Shown in pieces: positions 36,107-47,244 of a DNA stretch of 64,000 nucleotides. A model generated the notes under the pieces. That model was not told the origin of the DNA. It saw only the letters and a program-made list of their open reading frames with translations, and did not search any database. The translations under genes and the position numbers were made by a program. Each line of letters starts with the position of its first letter. Within the stretch, counting starts at the first letter, position 1. This stretch comes from Caprella mutica (taxonomy: Eukaryota > Arthropoda > Malacostraca > Amphipoda > Caprellidae): NCBI GenBank assembly GCA_947561585.1, contig CANNZV010000129.1, positions 248,001-312,000 on the forward strand. The letters are read 5' to 3'.

Positions 36107-36569
36107 GGATCTTGTTTGAAATTCACGAGCCACCATATTTCAATAATGAAAATTTGCAGAATGATAGTAATTATTATATAAACAAAATATTCAGTAGTTT
36201 AGATATGAGAATTTTATACGACAATCGTGAGAGAAATTTGTATAATTTATTATCCTTCAAAAATGGCTTCTTTTAGACTCAAGAAACTTTTCAAACTTAG
36301 TGAAGAAGAAAGCGTGAAGATATCTAAAGAATATGAAATTATTCCAACATCTAAAGTATGCAGAGAAGAACATTCAATGACTATGATAAATGACAGAGGC
36401 TTCAAATGGAAATGTCAGAAACGCTCCTGTAGAGAGAGTGTCAGTATCAGAAAGAATACATGGTTGAATGGCGCTCATTTGAGTTTTAATATATTCATAA
36501 ACTACATAATAATTATTATTATTTAACAAAAACTGAAATATGGTGGCTCGTGAATTTCAAACAAGATCC
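36107..36569 (+). mobile_element. Merlin-type MITE
   Basis: GAAATTTC flanks both sides (36099-36106 and 36570-36577). The 36-bp inverted repeats, starting GGATCTTGTTTGAAATTCAC, are perfect. A homologous site without the element is at about 20872-20890 (TATAGAACTTTTCTAATC). The 8-bp duplication, GG start and the encoded ISXO2-like fragment together point to Merlin, the eukaryotic relatives of IS1016. Confidence 0.88.
36263..36526 (+). pseudogene. ISXO2-like (Merlin) transposase, N-terminal fragment
   Basis: From MASFRLKKLFKLSEEESVKI the protein continues to FKWKCQKRSCRESVSIRKNT and WLNGAHLSFN. This is the zinc-ribbon start of ISXO2-like transposases (a C-x-x-x-C pair, R-x-x-C, then S-I-R-x-x-T-W). 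The DDE core that should follow is absent; the frame stops just before the right inverted repeat. An earlier in-frame ATG at 36227 lies nearer the left inverted repeat. Confidence 0.75.
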
Positions 36570-36778
36570 GAAATTTCTAATCAAGGAAAATGTGTAGGAA
36601 AATGGTAACTAAATCAAATTAATTAAAGTCTAAAAAACAATACATTAAAATGTTGATTGTAAATTGCAATACCTCTGAATATTATAAATATATGTAGATG
36701 AATAAAATAAATGTTAAACCATATAATTTATTTAAAGAGGTCATTGTAGGAGATGCATGTCTCTTAAAAGGTGGACTT

Positions 36779-37318
36779 CCAATGCGGCAGCTGAAGCGGC
36801 TCTAGCCGCCGATATGCTTTCCAATACTACGACTGTAGCCGCTCTACGACAGTCAGATTCACTTGATTAACTTAAATTATTTGTTAATTAATTATTATTA
36901 ATTAATAAATCTATGTTAATTTATTTATCAATATAAATTTATTTATAAGCATTTTAAATTTTTAAATATTAATTTTTTTATCAATATTGATTTATTTATT
37001 AATATTAATTAATTAATATTAATTATTAAAAATATATTTATTTTTTATCAATATAAATTAATATTAAATGGAAGCAGTACCAAAGATACCAAAATGAACA
37101 GCAAACTTTGTCTGTTATCACGCTTCACTTATTTACTCTCCAAAAATATAAGGGAGCTGTAAAATTTACTATATAGCCGCACAGGCTGTAGCGGATCGAG
37201 CCGCTTCGGCCGTACGGCTGTAGACACTTCATTGGAAAGGGGTACCTACATAGGATGTAACGGATAACAGTCTAAACGGATAGCCGCGCGGCTCTAGTCG
37301 CTTCAGCCGCCGCATTGG
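36779..37318. mobile_element. Element with GC-rich GCGGCTCTAGCCGC ends, copy 2
   Basis: The inverted ends read CCAATGCGGCAGCTGAAGCG and, in reverse, CCAATGCGGCGGCTGAAGCG, followed by words such as GGCTCTAGCCGCC. The 540-bp body has an interior of nearly pure A/T. Matches copy 1 at 25441-26010. No target duplication seen. Confidence 0.7.
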
Positions 37319-37679
37319 ATTTCGACCTCAATTTAAATCGAGTATTTCTTTGTTCTTTGTAGTGGTTGTCTGTTTTGAGATTGGGCGTTGTACGGGCTTT
37401 AACTGTACAATTTAACTACCAATAAGAGGCACGATTTACTTTAAACGTCAACAATTCAATTTCTATTTATTTTCCTTTTCTATATCAGTTTTTTGATCAA
37501 TTTTATTTATATATCCACATGTTGTAAAAAGTGATTTTATTATCAATATGTCCCAAGTGTCCGCTGGTTCCTATGAGTCCTGTTGCTCATATGTGTCTTT
37601 TTTATTTCAAGTGTCTTCGAGTTCCTAAGTGTCCTCTTGTTCCTATATGTGTCTTTTGCTCTTATGTGTTATCTGATTC

Positions 37680-37916
37680 CAAGTTTCATCTTGTTCCAAG
37701 TTTCTTCTTGTTCCAAGTTTCATCTTGTTCCAAGTTTCATCTTGTTCCAAGTTTCATCTTGTTCCAAGTTTCATCTTGTTCCAAGTTTCATCTTGTTCCA
37801 AGTTTCATCTTGTTCCAAGTTTCTTCTTGTTCCAAGTTTCATCTTGTTCCAAGTTTCTTCTTTTTCCTATAGTTTCATCTTGTTCCAAGTTTCTTCTTGT
37901 TCCAAGTTTCATCTGG
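37680..37916. repeat. 17-bp tandem repeat (CATCTTGTTCCAAGTTT)
   Basis: About thirteen near-identical units, a locally expanded version of the looser CCTAAGTGTCCTCTTGTT repeat at the same place in copies A and B. Open frames rich in S-K-F-H-L-V-P are only the repeat read in three frames. Confidence 0.92.
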
Positions 37917-38479
37917 TTCTTAATTGAGTTTGACAAAAACGAATATTGTGAATTTTTCTTTATCCAGCTTTTAATTGTTCGTAATTTATGATTAGTCACG
38001 TTTGAAATCACAATTCATGATAAATAATAACAATAAATGCCTGCAAACAATGTTTAGTAACTAATTATTAACACTAAACGCCCTATGACTAATATTTACA
38101 GTGTTGTTCACGCATTCTCAATACATCTTTTTTGTGATTTTGCTTGGTGTGAAGCAAAGATTATGTGAACAGACTTCCACACTTACTCAATCAACCCACA
38201 AAGTTACCCTAATTTAGTTGGTTTCCTCTTATTTTATCGGTTTTTGACAATCGACAATTAATGTTCGACTGGATTCAGTTTGGTAGAGTTCCCTGGCCAT
38301 GGAAACAAATTTTTTTGACTACTCTTGCTGTGGAGCAGATTGCGCCATCGTGTTGAAAATGAATTTGTTTATCGGGAAACTGATCGGTGATTGTTGTGAG
38401 AATATGATCATTGAGGAATTCAAACTATCGATTCGAATTTATCGCAGTGTGTTTTTGGAAAATTTTCATTGCACCAGTT

Positions 38480-38990
38480 ACCTTGACTGAAAAGCAACCG
38501 AAGATATGAAGAGTGGCAGGATGATTCACCGTAGGGATGACTCAATCCTAGTCAAATTTATCTCCTGTTTATCGTGGAACAAAACTTTTCCCTCTATGAT
38601 ACCGAAAATATGTAAAGGAGATTCATTGGAGATAATGACTTTGCCCCATTTCTCATCTGTCCAGTCCTGCTATTTCCTGCAAAAAGTGAAACGATCCCTA
38701 ATGTTCTTCAGGTGTTAAAAGAGATTTGTTTGATGCTCTCCTTGACTGCAGTCCTTCGTCGAAAAGAAGACATCGGACTGCATAACATGAGGAATTAACT
38801 CCTCCTGCCTAACCCTCTTGCGCAATCTATGAGCTGCTGGCTGTCCTTTACTGCTAAGAATGGCTCACCAAAGCCCAGTACTTTCGAACTGAAGAGAGTT
38901 TTTCTTCTTCTCGACGGTTGAGTTGGCTCCTTGAATTGTTTTATCAGTAGGACAGTTTGCGTTGAGGCAAGGCCTGTTGCAATAAATTCC
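38480..38990 (-). pseudogene. Tc1-type transposase fossil
   Basis: On the minus strand, broken frames give RDRFTFCRK, QDWTDEKWGKVIISNESPLH and IFGIIEGK. They align with the usual Tc1 run of R-L-x-F-A-x-x-H, D-W-T, W-x-x-V-x-x-S-D-E-S and F. The first catalytic Asp (S-D-E-S) is N-E-S here. Several stops. No inverted repeats found around it. Confidence 0.55.
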
Positions 38991-39355
38991 TTCTCTGATA
39001 CAATAAAATGATGATATTTCTCTCTCTTTCAGAAATTATGATTATTGGAACCTTTTGAAGAAAACCTGTTGAAGACAATCTGTTGAAAACTACAAAATGG
39101 ATTAGATTGGAAATTTTGTTGAAGCAATAATGTTATTTACCTTTACCTTATAATTTTTTTTTGCCGTTGTTACCTTTTAGACATCAGAAATATGATTTCA
39201 ATCATTTAGAAAATAGTCGATTTCACCAAATATTACTATTTGTTTAACTTACTGTAATTTTTGTTTACTTTTTGGTAATTTTCAATATAAATCTGAAAAC
39301 TAGGTAAATTTAAATTAGTTACAGTCGTATATTCAGTCCTATAATGGAGAAATAA

Positions 39356-39700
39356 GTGTTTGCCAAACTCATTGGCCACACCTGTATGTGTCTTCTTGTT
39401 CCTATAGGTCCTGTTCCTCCTATGTGTCATCTTGTTCCTAAATGTCCTCATGTCCCTTATAGTATATATCCTCATGTCCCCATGGTCTTTTTGTTCCTAA
39501 GTGTCCTCATGTTCCTAAGTGTCCTCATGTTCCTAAGTGTCCTCATGTTCTCAAGTGTCCTCATATTCCTAAGTGTCCTCATGTTCCTATGTGTTTTCTT
39601 GGAACACTTAGAAAACAATAGAACAATAGTTTGGGGAACAAGAGGACACACGGGAGCAAGAGGACACTTAGTTCTGTCCTATCACCTTCTCCAGGATTTC
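39356..39700. repeat. Inverted copy of the TGTCCT array region
   Basis: TTTGCCAAACTCATTGGCCA here is the reverse complement of the GAATGAGTTTGGCAAA string that follows the array in copies A and B. An 18-bp array (CCTAAGTGTCCTCATGTT) and, at 39635-39675, its reverse complement follow. Together with 37536-38000 this suggests that block C began as an element with inverted repeats made of this word. Confidence 0.55.
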
Positions 39701-40620
39701 AGGTGAAAGAAGACTTCCGTCATTGATACTGTTCCTCAGATTTTGTATATTCTTGGCTTGTGTAACACTCACAGGTGATTTAAATTATCTCACTACTTAT
39801 CTCAATGATCTCAAGGAACAAAAAACATAAACATTTAAAAACTACTGGCTTTCACTTGTTTCTTATTTTTTGATAAGTAAACTTGCACTGTCAATCATTG
39901 AAGAGTTGGGATTCGATTCGAATTATTGTTACAACAGAATGAGGTAACAGCCACACAATCGAAAAATCGCTCGTTTGGAAGACACTTTTTATAGTGATGA
40001 ATTTAACGCTTTGGACATATCCCTGATCCAACACCTAATGATTTTTTTCAGAGAGGATATCTTAAATTCATGCGTGTATATTTCAAATACAGAAAACATA
40101 CATGAACTTAAAAACACAAACGAGGAATCTCCTAAATTAGCTCATGAATTTTAGAGGTGATAGAAAAAATGCATGAGAAGTTGATGTGTAGGACAGACCG
40201 TAAAAAGAATGCAATACTGTCTTGCAGATTGTAGCTATAATTCTAATAATATCATTTAAATAAAGAAAGAAAGAAAAACTCTAAATGTTCTCTTTTCAAT
40301 GAATTTTGTTTCAATACTATAGGAATTCTGCTTATCTTATTAACAAATGGAAAAGGGTCAGATGTTTATGAATCACACTGTACCAATAGTGCCAAAATTG
40401 CTACTAGTATAAATGCATTTTATTTGTACATCAAAATATGATGTATTGAAATATAAAAAGCACGTTATGAAATCATTGATTTATCGTACACCAGTTTAAT
40501 TATTACTCTAATTTATAACATTAGCAAATAATGGAAAAAAATATGGAAAATTATTAGCAGTTATTCAAGAAATATTATAATTATTAATATTTATGAATGT
40601 TCAAACGTTAAATAAACTAT

Positions 40621-41116
40621 ATTCAATGATGTGCAAAAAGTAACACAAAATTGTTTTAAATAATTTTATGAAGTAATTAGATTATTGATTGTATATCACT
40701 AGGGTAGTGACAATATGCTTTTAAAATCATAGATCTTAGGAATATCGTAGACGAAATGAAATACAATGGCATCGAATACTATATACCGCAGATTTAGAAC
40801 GATTCAATACTCTTTATTTCTCACCGTCTATAATAATTTCAGGATCTATTATTTTAAAAGCATATTGTCACAACCCCTTATATCACTATCAGTGTACAGT
40901 ATTATATCCTGATCAATATATAGGTGTGCATAATTTCTCTCACTCAATTCTCCGTAAAACAATTTAATTGAAATTGCAACAATGATATGCAAAATTATAG
41001 CAATAATAAGAAACTAAATAGACATGATTTACGTTAAAAAACTTTAATGGAGAAGAGATATCAATAAAATAACTTGAATTGAAATTTACATATATGCAGT
41101 GAATTTAGTTGCGATC
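40621..41116. other. AT-rich sequence without recognised features
   Basis: A string ATATGCTTTTAAAATCATAG (40708) is nearly mirrored at 40850-40870, so a small hairpin element may be present at about 40700-40885. No gene. Confidence 0.4.
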
Positions 41117-41779
41117 CTAAGATTCTCCATCTAAGAAACTTTATACCAACGTATTAAGATTCTCCGTTTTAGGAAGTTTATACCTACGTATTAAAATTCT
41201 CAATTTTAGGAAGTTTATACCTAAGTATTAAGATTCTCCGTTTTAGGAAGTTTATACCTACGTATTAAGATTCTCAATTTTAGGAAGTTTATACCTAAGT
41301 ATTAAGATTCTCCGTTTTAGGAAGTTTATACCTACGTATTAAGATTATCAATTTTAGGAAGTTTATACCTGCGTTTTAAGATTCTCCGTTTTAGGAAGTT
41401 TATACCTACGTATTAAAATTCTTCGTTTTAGGAAGTTTATACCTACGTATTAAGATTCTCCGTTTTAGGAAGTTTATACCTACGTATTAAGATTCTCCGT
41501 TTTAGGAAGTTTATAACTACGTATTAAGATTCTCCGTTTTAGGAAGTTTATATACCTACGTATTAAGATTCTCCGTTTTAGGAAGTTTATAACTACGTAT
41601 TAAGATTCTCCGTTTTAGGAATTTTATACTTACGTATTAAGATTCTCCGTTCTAGGAAGTTTATACCTATGTATTAAGATTCTCAACTTAAGTAAGTTTA
41701 TACCTACGTATTAAGATTCTCCATTTTACGAAGTTTATACCTACGTATTAGGATTCTCAATTTTAGGAAGTTTATACCT
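41117..41779. repeat. 37-bp satellite, array 1
   Basis: About eighteen units of TACGTATTAAGATTCTCCG followed by TTTTAGGAAGTTTATACC. Variants with CTCAA in place of CTCCG alternate with the main form near 41190-41350. It ends directly at CCCAGCTAACC and a CCCACG array. Same family as 57642-60345. Confidence 0.95.
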
Positions 41780-42262
41780 ACCCAGCTAACCATATCCTCT
41801 CTGTCTCGCGTGGGACAGAGGGGGATATCCCTCGCTAGCGAGGGACAGAGAGGAACGGGGGGATTTCAGAAGTCTCCAGACGTCTTAAATCCCATGTCTT
41901 TCCAACGTCTGAAATCCCACGTCTTGCACAAGCGGGATGTCCCACGTCAGTCCCACGGGGGATATCCCACGTCTGTCCCACGCGGGATTTCCCTCGTCCG
42001 TCCCATGTCTTAAATCCCACTCATATCCCACGTCTTTCCCACGCGGGATGTCCCTCGTTTGTTTTACGCAGTAAAAAGTACGCGGAATGTCCCTCTCTGT
42101 CCCACGCGGGATATCCCTCTCTTTCCCACGTGGAATATCCCTCTCTGTCCCACGCGGGATGTCCCTCTCTGTCCCACGCGTGATGTCCCTCTCTGTCCCA
42201 CGCGGGATGTCCCTCTCTGTCCCACGCATGATGTCCCTCTCTGTCCTTCGTCTGTTCTACGC
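41780..42262. repeat. CCCACGCGGGATGTCCCTCTCTGT-type tandem repeat, array 1
   Basis: Units near 24 bp carry TCCCACGCGGGATGTCCCT. The first part is less regular (CCCACGTCTTGCACAAGCGG). It is unusually GC-rich for this window. Open frames on both strands here encode only the repeat. Related strings occur at 6280-6340, 7030-7110, 57150-57640 and 63680-63780. Confidence 0.9.
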
Positions 42263-42268
42263 GGGAAA

Positions 42269-43532
42269 GACCAGGTGTAGACAAATATTTATGGAAATAT
42301 CTCCTTATAAATAACAGAAAAAAGAAAACTAACTTAACAGAAAAAATCATTATACATCTAAGAAATAAATTCCATAGTTAGTTTTCAATATATCCTCCCT
42401 TAGCCTTCACCAAACGCCTCAACCTGTCAGGAACTTGACTACACGCGGCACGGATTGTTTCTTCTGGAATTTCGTCCCAACAAGTCGTCAATTTTTGCTT
42501 CAGAGCGTTCACATTTGAGTTATAAGAAGAGCAGGCTTTACTCTCCAAAATACTCCAGATGGAAAAATCCATAGGGTTCAGATCAGGAGAGGAAGGAGGC
42601 CATAACTCCTTAAACCAGAACCGAGCCATATTCTTCTTGCACCATTCTTGAACAAGATTAGCCGTGTGGGACGTGGCTCCGTCCTGCTGGAGGGTAACAC
42701 CTGTTTTACCGAGCGTTGTGTTCACCCAACATCTTCAAATAAACGTGCTGGTTCACCTTTACACCCTCTTCAATGAAGAAAAGAGGACTCTTCTTTCAAG
42801 ATGAGGTTACCCCGGCCCAGACCATGACAGAAGCTGGTTTTTGTCTCCTAAACATCAGCCTGTCGTTCAGAGGAATATCGCGCTTATTCACTGCATAAAT
42901 CCGGTCGTTCTGATGATTGTGGACGGCTTGGACCGTGAATAACTTCTCATCAGTCCACAAGACAGAAGGTTGCGTGCCGTCTCTCAGCTTTTCCAGAAGA
43001 AGCTTTGCTCTTTGCAGCCGTTTGGTTTTTGTGGCATCTGACAGTAGATGAGCTTTTGTCTTTTTGAATGGGGAAAGGTTCAGATCACTTGTGAGCACTT
43101 TCTGCATCGTTCCATAGCTGACACCAGACGATGATGCCAATTTCCTGACGCTTCTTTCAGGATTCCTCCTGATTTTCTCCCGGATGTTTTTGATGAGCTT
43201 AGAGTTCCTAACCTTGCGATCTAGTGTGCTCCTAACCTTTGGGAGGGTCGAACCTGTCTCTCTGAAACGCTTCAGAGCCTTGTAAACACCAGATCTACTC
43301 GCACGACCCTTCAAAAGCTTGCATATTAGACCCGGGGACTGTCCTGATTCAAACAGTTCCTGAATTGTCGACGCTACAGAGCTCATAACTAAATTAATAT
43401 TTAGAAATACCTCTGAAAGTAAAATATAACAGTTAGTGCATATAATGAGCTATCTAATAATGTAAATAGATGGATAATTTTCACGTTTTAAAGGTTTTAA
43501 AATTTGTCTACACCTGGTCTGATCACCTTGTA
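42269..43532 (-). mobile_element. Mariner-type element (DD37D)
   Basis: Inverted ends share GACCAGGTGTAGACAAAT. The right one is complete (in reverse TACAAGGTGATCAGACCAGG) with TA at 43531-43532. The left one lacks about the first dozen bases and abuts the CCCACG array. The transposase fills the element. Confidence 0.85.
42378..43386 (-). pseudogene. DD37D mariner-type transposase, lightly damaged
   Basis: From MSSVASTIQELFESGQSPG it has two helix-turn-helix domains, the first catalytic Asp in LWTDEKLF, VMVWAGVTSS, the second Asp in TLQQDGATSHTA, and the third in PDLNPMDFSIW. Thirty-seven residues separate the last two, which defines the DD37D (maT) group. The end LVKAKGGYIEN is typical. One in-frame stop follows VTSS (near 42793), and a frameshift near 42725 precedes TTLGKTGV. 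All three catalytic residues remain, so it died recently. Confidence 0.88.
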
Positions 43533-43972
43533 TATTGAGTCGTGTTGCAAATCTTAATGGTAAAATATCTCAAGCTTTATTTACGTATCATAACTATATA
43601 GATAGCTATTCATAAACACTAGTAAATATAACTAGGTAGCTGTTGATAAACAGATGTAGATATCTAGGTAGGCATTGATATCTATACTATACTTGATTTT
43701 TTCTATACTATGAACTAATTTAAATCTTCGTGCTTAAAGCTTATTTTCCCACGTTAGACGTAAGCAAACCTTCGATGTAAAAAATCTTATTTATTAGAGT
43801 ATGTTCAATTTTCATTGTTCAACACGTTGTGAAAGCGTATTAAGTGTTTTTTTATATATTGAAATTTCATTAAATTTTAAAATATATTTTTAATTAACCT
43901 TTAAACTGAGAAAGCATTCAATTATACATAAGATAAATTAAATTTGCATGTTTATTATACTTTTTGTAAACT

Positions 43973-44054
43973 CGGACCCAAATGACTGCGACCCAAATGA
44001 CCGCGACCCAAATGACCGACACCCAAATGACCACGACCCAATTGACCGGACACC
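43973..44054. mobile_element. Lone transposon end with CCCAAATGACC words
   Basis: Read on the minus strand, it begins GGTGTCCGGTCAATTGGGTC at 44054 and continues with five further words like GCGGTCATTTGGGTC. The GGTGTCCGG start resembles the ends of the elements at 26830 and 52956. I found no partner end, so it is a fragment or one end of a larger element. Confidence 0.55.
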
Positions 44055-44199
44055 ATGATAAACAATGGCTTAAAAGTTTATATAATTTGCAGATTGTACT
44101 ATTAAAAAGCAGTACAAAAGGCATCTCCACCCAGAAGATATCTGAAGATGTTGGGTGTGCTATGGGGATGGGAAGCTATTATCTTTGAAGATGCCTGGT

Positions 44200-47170
44200 C
44201 CAAAAGGGACCGGGATTTTGACAAGCGAGGGTAGCAAAATCCTGGAAGACTACCTTCGCATACTTCTACTGTGAGCCGGGAATGTGGATACCCTTGGCAT
44301 GCTTGTGGAAGGGTACAGAGGTCAAACAACCAACCTATGAGTTGTACGGGATGGCAAGTGGGAAACAGCTTGCAATCAGGTCACAAAAAACATATTGCCC
44401 TGAGTGTCGCAATACATACGATAAGCGAAACACCGCTGGTCTGTCAGAGCAACTAAAGGCGCTACTACCTGATATGCACAAAAAAAAGGAAGATGCTAGA
44501 TTTAAAGAGAAGGGGAAACTCGTGGAAGTGCCATCAATTCGAGGACCGTGATGCCTCCGACTCTGTGTCAAGTAAGAACCCAAGTAGAAAGGGATTAGGA
44601 GGAGGAGGAGCTTCCAAGAGGAAAGGTCTAAATATACTACTGTGAAACTGTAAATCCTAGCCACTAAGATGGATGAAATAAGGCAACTGGTTGAGAGAGA
44701 ATTAATTGATGTGGTCCTGGTACAAGAGTGTAAACTGGGACAGCAGGAAAGGATACCACAAATTATTGAATATTCCTCTATCAGAAAAACAGGAAAGGTA
44801 GTGGTGCGGTAGTGCACACTGCACAGGGAAGGGGGCTTCGTGACCGACGTCTGGGACAGTTTTGGATATGATGAGAGAGCATATGAACTGCTTAGCAAGA
44901 TGGAAGCCCAGAATGTTGCAATTCACACGGAAGAAGGGGGAACCCTCAGTGTGATCAAATATATATACCACCCAGAAAGAATGAAGAAACTCGGAAACAA
45001 ACGGGAGGGTTCATACGAGACCTCTCTCAATTCCCCATCGGGTCCAACGAGATTCCCCGTATATATGAATTGCTGGTGGAGACTACACTGATAAGAGTCA
45101 TCATGAAATACAGAATACTTACGGAAGGTCAGGAAAATCATAAGCCATCTAACATGAAACCTAGCAACGAGAAGAGAGAAGTGGATACATATGAATATGG
45201 AAGTGGACAGGCTCTCAAGTAAAGGGTATACCCCAATCGTGAAGAACCACTCTGATCACACTTATCCTGAAGAAAGAAAAGAGCCCAGTGCTTGTAAGTA
45301 GCTATAGACAGACAGCCCTGACGAACCAGTTAAGGAAGGTACTCAAGAGGATGATGTACAAGAGGAGTGTGGTGGCTATAGGAAGAGAGGCAGATCAACC
45401 ACCAACCAATGCCTTAGACTCTCGCAGCGGTTCAGTGACAGCTTCAGAGGAAACCACCGGAGAGAACTACTCTTACACTTATTGATTACAGCAAGACTTT
45501 CGATTCTATGGGGCGGACGGGATTCTTGAGGAAAATGTTGTACATATATGAGTTCATCTTGCTTTCGTTCAAGTGGATCAAGGCGTGGTTGGCCAACCGT
45601 GCAGCGATGACGGTGATAGAGGATGAACGCAGCAAGGTGAGGCTATTTAGAGAGGAACTGTCTTAGGAAGGTTTGATGTCCCCACTGATTTTTTCGTTAT
45701 TCATAGATGATATGTTAGGAAAATTTTGGGAAGAGACGCTCGTGCGGGCTTTTGCTGATGATTTGACCCTGGTGAGCTCTGATAGGAACAAAACTGTAGC
45801 ATCAAACACTATGAAGGCCGAGATATAACACGTGGTCTGGGGTATTGGCAAGTGGGGCCTTCAGCTGAATGAGGGGAAGTGCAAAACAGCTCTCTTCACC
45901 ACACACACCAATTAGTCCAATTGGACCCGGTATTTGACAATCTGGAGTAAACGTTCCTCAGGGTGAAATATGACCCACGGCTCACATTCACGACCTATAT
46001 AGAGGATGTGGACACCAAATGGAGCAGAGCAGCCGAATCCTGAAGGATATTTGGAGACTAGACTAAGGACGTAATACGTCCTGCCACAAATATGGATAAA
46101 TGAAAGCAGCAAGGACTATTGGTGGCCATACAACGAACACACCATTGAGAGAGGTGTTGCTTGACCCAATTGAAGCCCACCTTTAGAGAGTTACTCTCAT
46201 CAATTATGGCATATGGACGAGACTGGAGGAAGACGACTCTACACTGAGAGAAAATCTGATGCACCCAGGTGTTTCGAGTTCATCCTATGACTTTGTCTCT
46301 AAAGCGAGACGCTTTTGTGCATCAAACTATAGTTTGGATGCACTAAAGTGCATCAGTTTGATGCACTTTAGTGTCTTAGCTAAAAGTTTGTTAAAATGAT
46401 GAGATAATTATTCTCATCATTTTAGCAAAGGAAAGTTTGAGACACTAAAGTGCATCGAACTGATGCACCTTAGTGCATCCAAACTATAGTTTGATGCAAA
46501 AAAGTGTCTCGCTTTAGAGACAAGGCCATAGGGTGAACTCGAAACACCTGGGTGCAACAGTTGTAGTTGTTTATTTATCTTAGTGTAAGAGGATAACGGT
46601 ACATAGACGAAAAAGAGAGTCTGGAGGAAGGAATGCGATGAGACCACTACAGGCATGGGTGTATTGATGAATCCCATAACAACCCCAGGAGTGAGTGACA
46701 AACAAAGAATGATTAAGCGCTGGAGAAGAAGTGTCCCCTGCCAAATAAAGGTAGCAGAGGCGAGGAAGACGTGATGATATTCAAGAGGGATCTGTGAGGG
46801 AAGAGGAAAGGAAGGGTGAAGTGGGGGTTCTTATGCATTGGGAGAAATATATGAAACCGAATGGGCCGTATAGCTGCTGGAGAGAACTGCAGCTCTTTCA
46901 GAGCAGAGATGGTTGTGGCGCAGGAAGCAACAATGTGACTCGAAATAGATCACATCTAGGAGAACGTGACCACTGTCACTAACAGCAGATCAAAAGTACA
47001 CACAATGCAGGAGGAGGCCATACAATCAGAGTTTAGATCGCTGCAGGAAAGACTGGAAGTTTCGCGATTGGAGCAAAATCACAGAAATTTACTGGGTTCC
47101 TGGTCTCTGTGGCCTAACATATATTGCTGGAGAGATACCTATCTAGGGAAAATTATCCTACATCCAATGT
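44200..47170 (+). pseudogene. Old non-LTR retrotransposon
   Basis: Broken frames give an endonuclease-like piece (IDVVLVQECKLGQQERIPQI, about 44706-44765) and a reverse transcriptase: LIDYSKTFDSMG near 45484, GLMSPLIFSLFIDDM at 45673-45717 and the catalytic FADDL at 45751-45765. Many stops and shifts. An upstream piece with TYCPECRNTYDKRN (44390) could be part of ORF1. It is interrupted by a hairpin MITE (46261-46555). Its ends are not defined. Confidence 0.75.
46261..46555. mobile_element. 295-bp hairpin MITE
   Basis: Almost the whole element is a palindrome. The ends start GCACCCAGGTGTTTCGAGTT on both strands and share GTCTCTAAAGCGAGAC. The centre is AATGATGAGATAATTATTCT. It sits in the old non-LTR element. 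No clear target duplication. Confidence 0.85.
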
Positions 47171-47244
47171 GATGCTCGTATACAAGGCTTGTTCTGGCCT
47201 ATGTCAGATGAGATAAGACGAATAAGTCATTGACTATGTACGAC

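Larger units (their letters stand above)
37536..40620. repeat. Diverged duplicated block, copy C
   Basis: Its left part (37536-38432) matches the start of A and B; 39910-40620 matches 690-970 and 1950-2260 of A. Between them are a decayed Tc1 transposase and an inverted copy of the TGTCCT array. It preserves empty sites for the elements at 992 (copy A) and 26830 (copy B). It is the most diverged of the three. Confidence 0.8.

Noticed and set aside
37531..38011. Open frames rich in SSCSKFHLVPSF on both strands
   Set aside because: They are a 17-bp tandem repeat read in all three frames, with no conserved domain.
38506..38718. Plus-strand 70-codon frame as a host gene
   Set aside because: The minus strand here reads as a decayed Tc1 transposase, which explains the sequence better.
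41810..42350. Open frames with RDIPRGTE or SLSVPRGM repeats
   Set aside because: They are translations of the 24-bp CCCACGCGGGATGTCCCT repeat on both strands.
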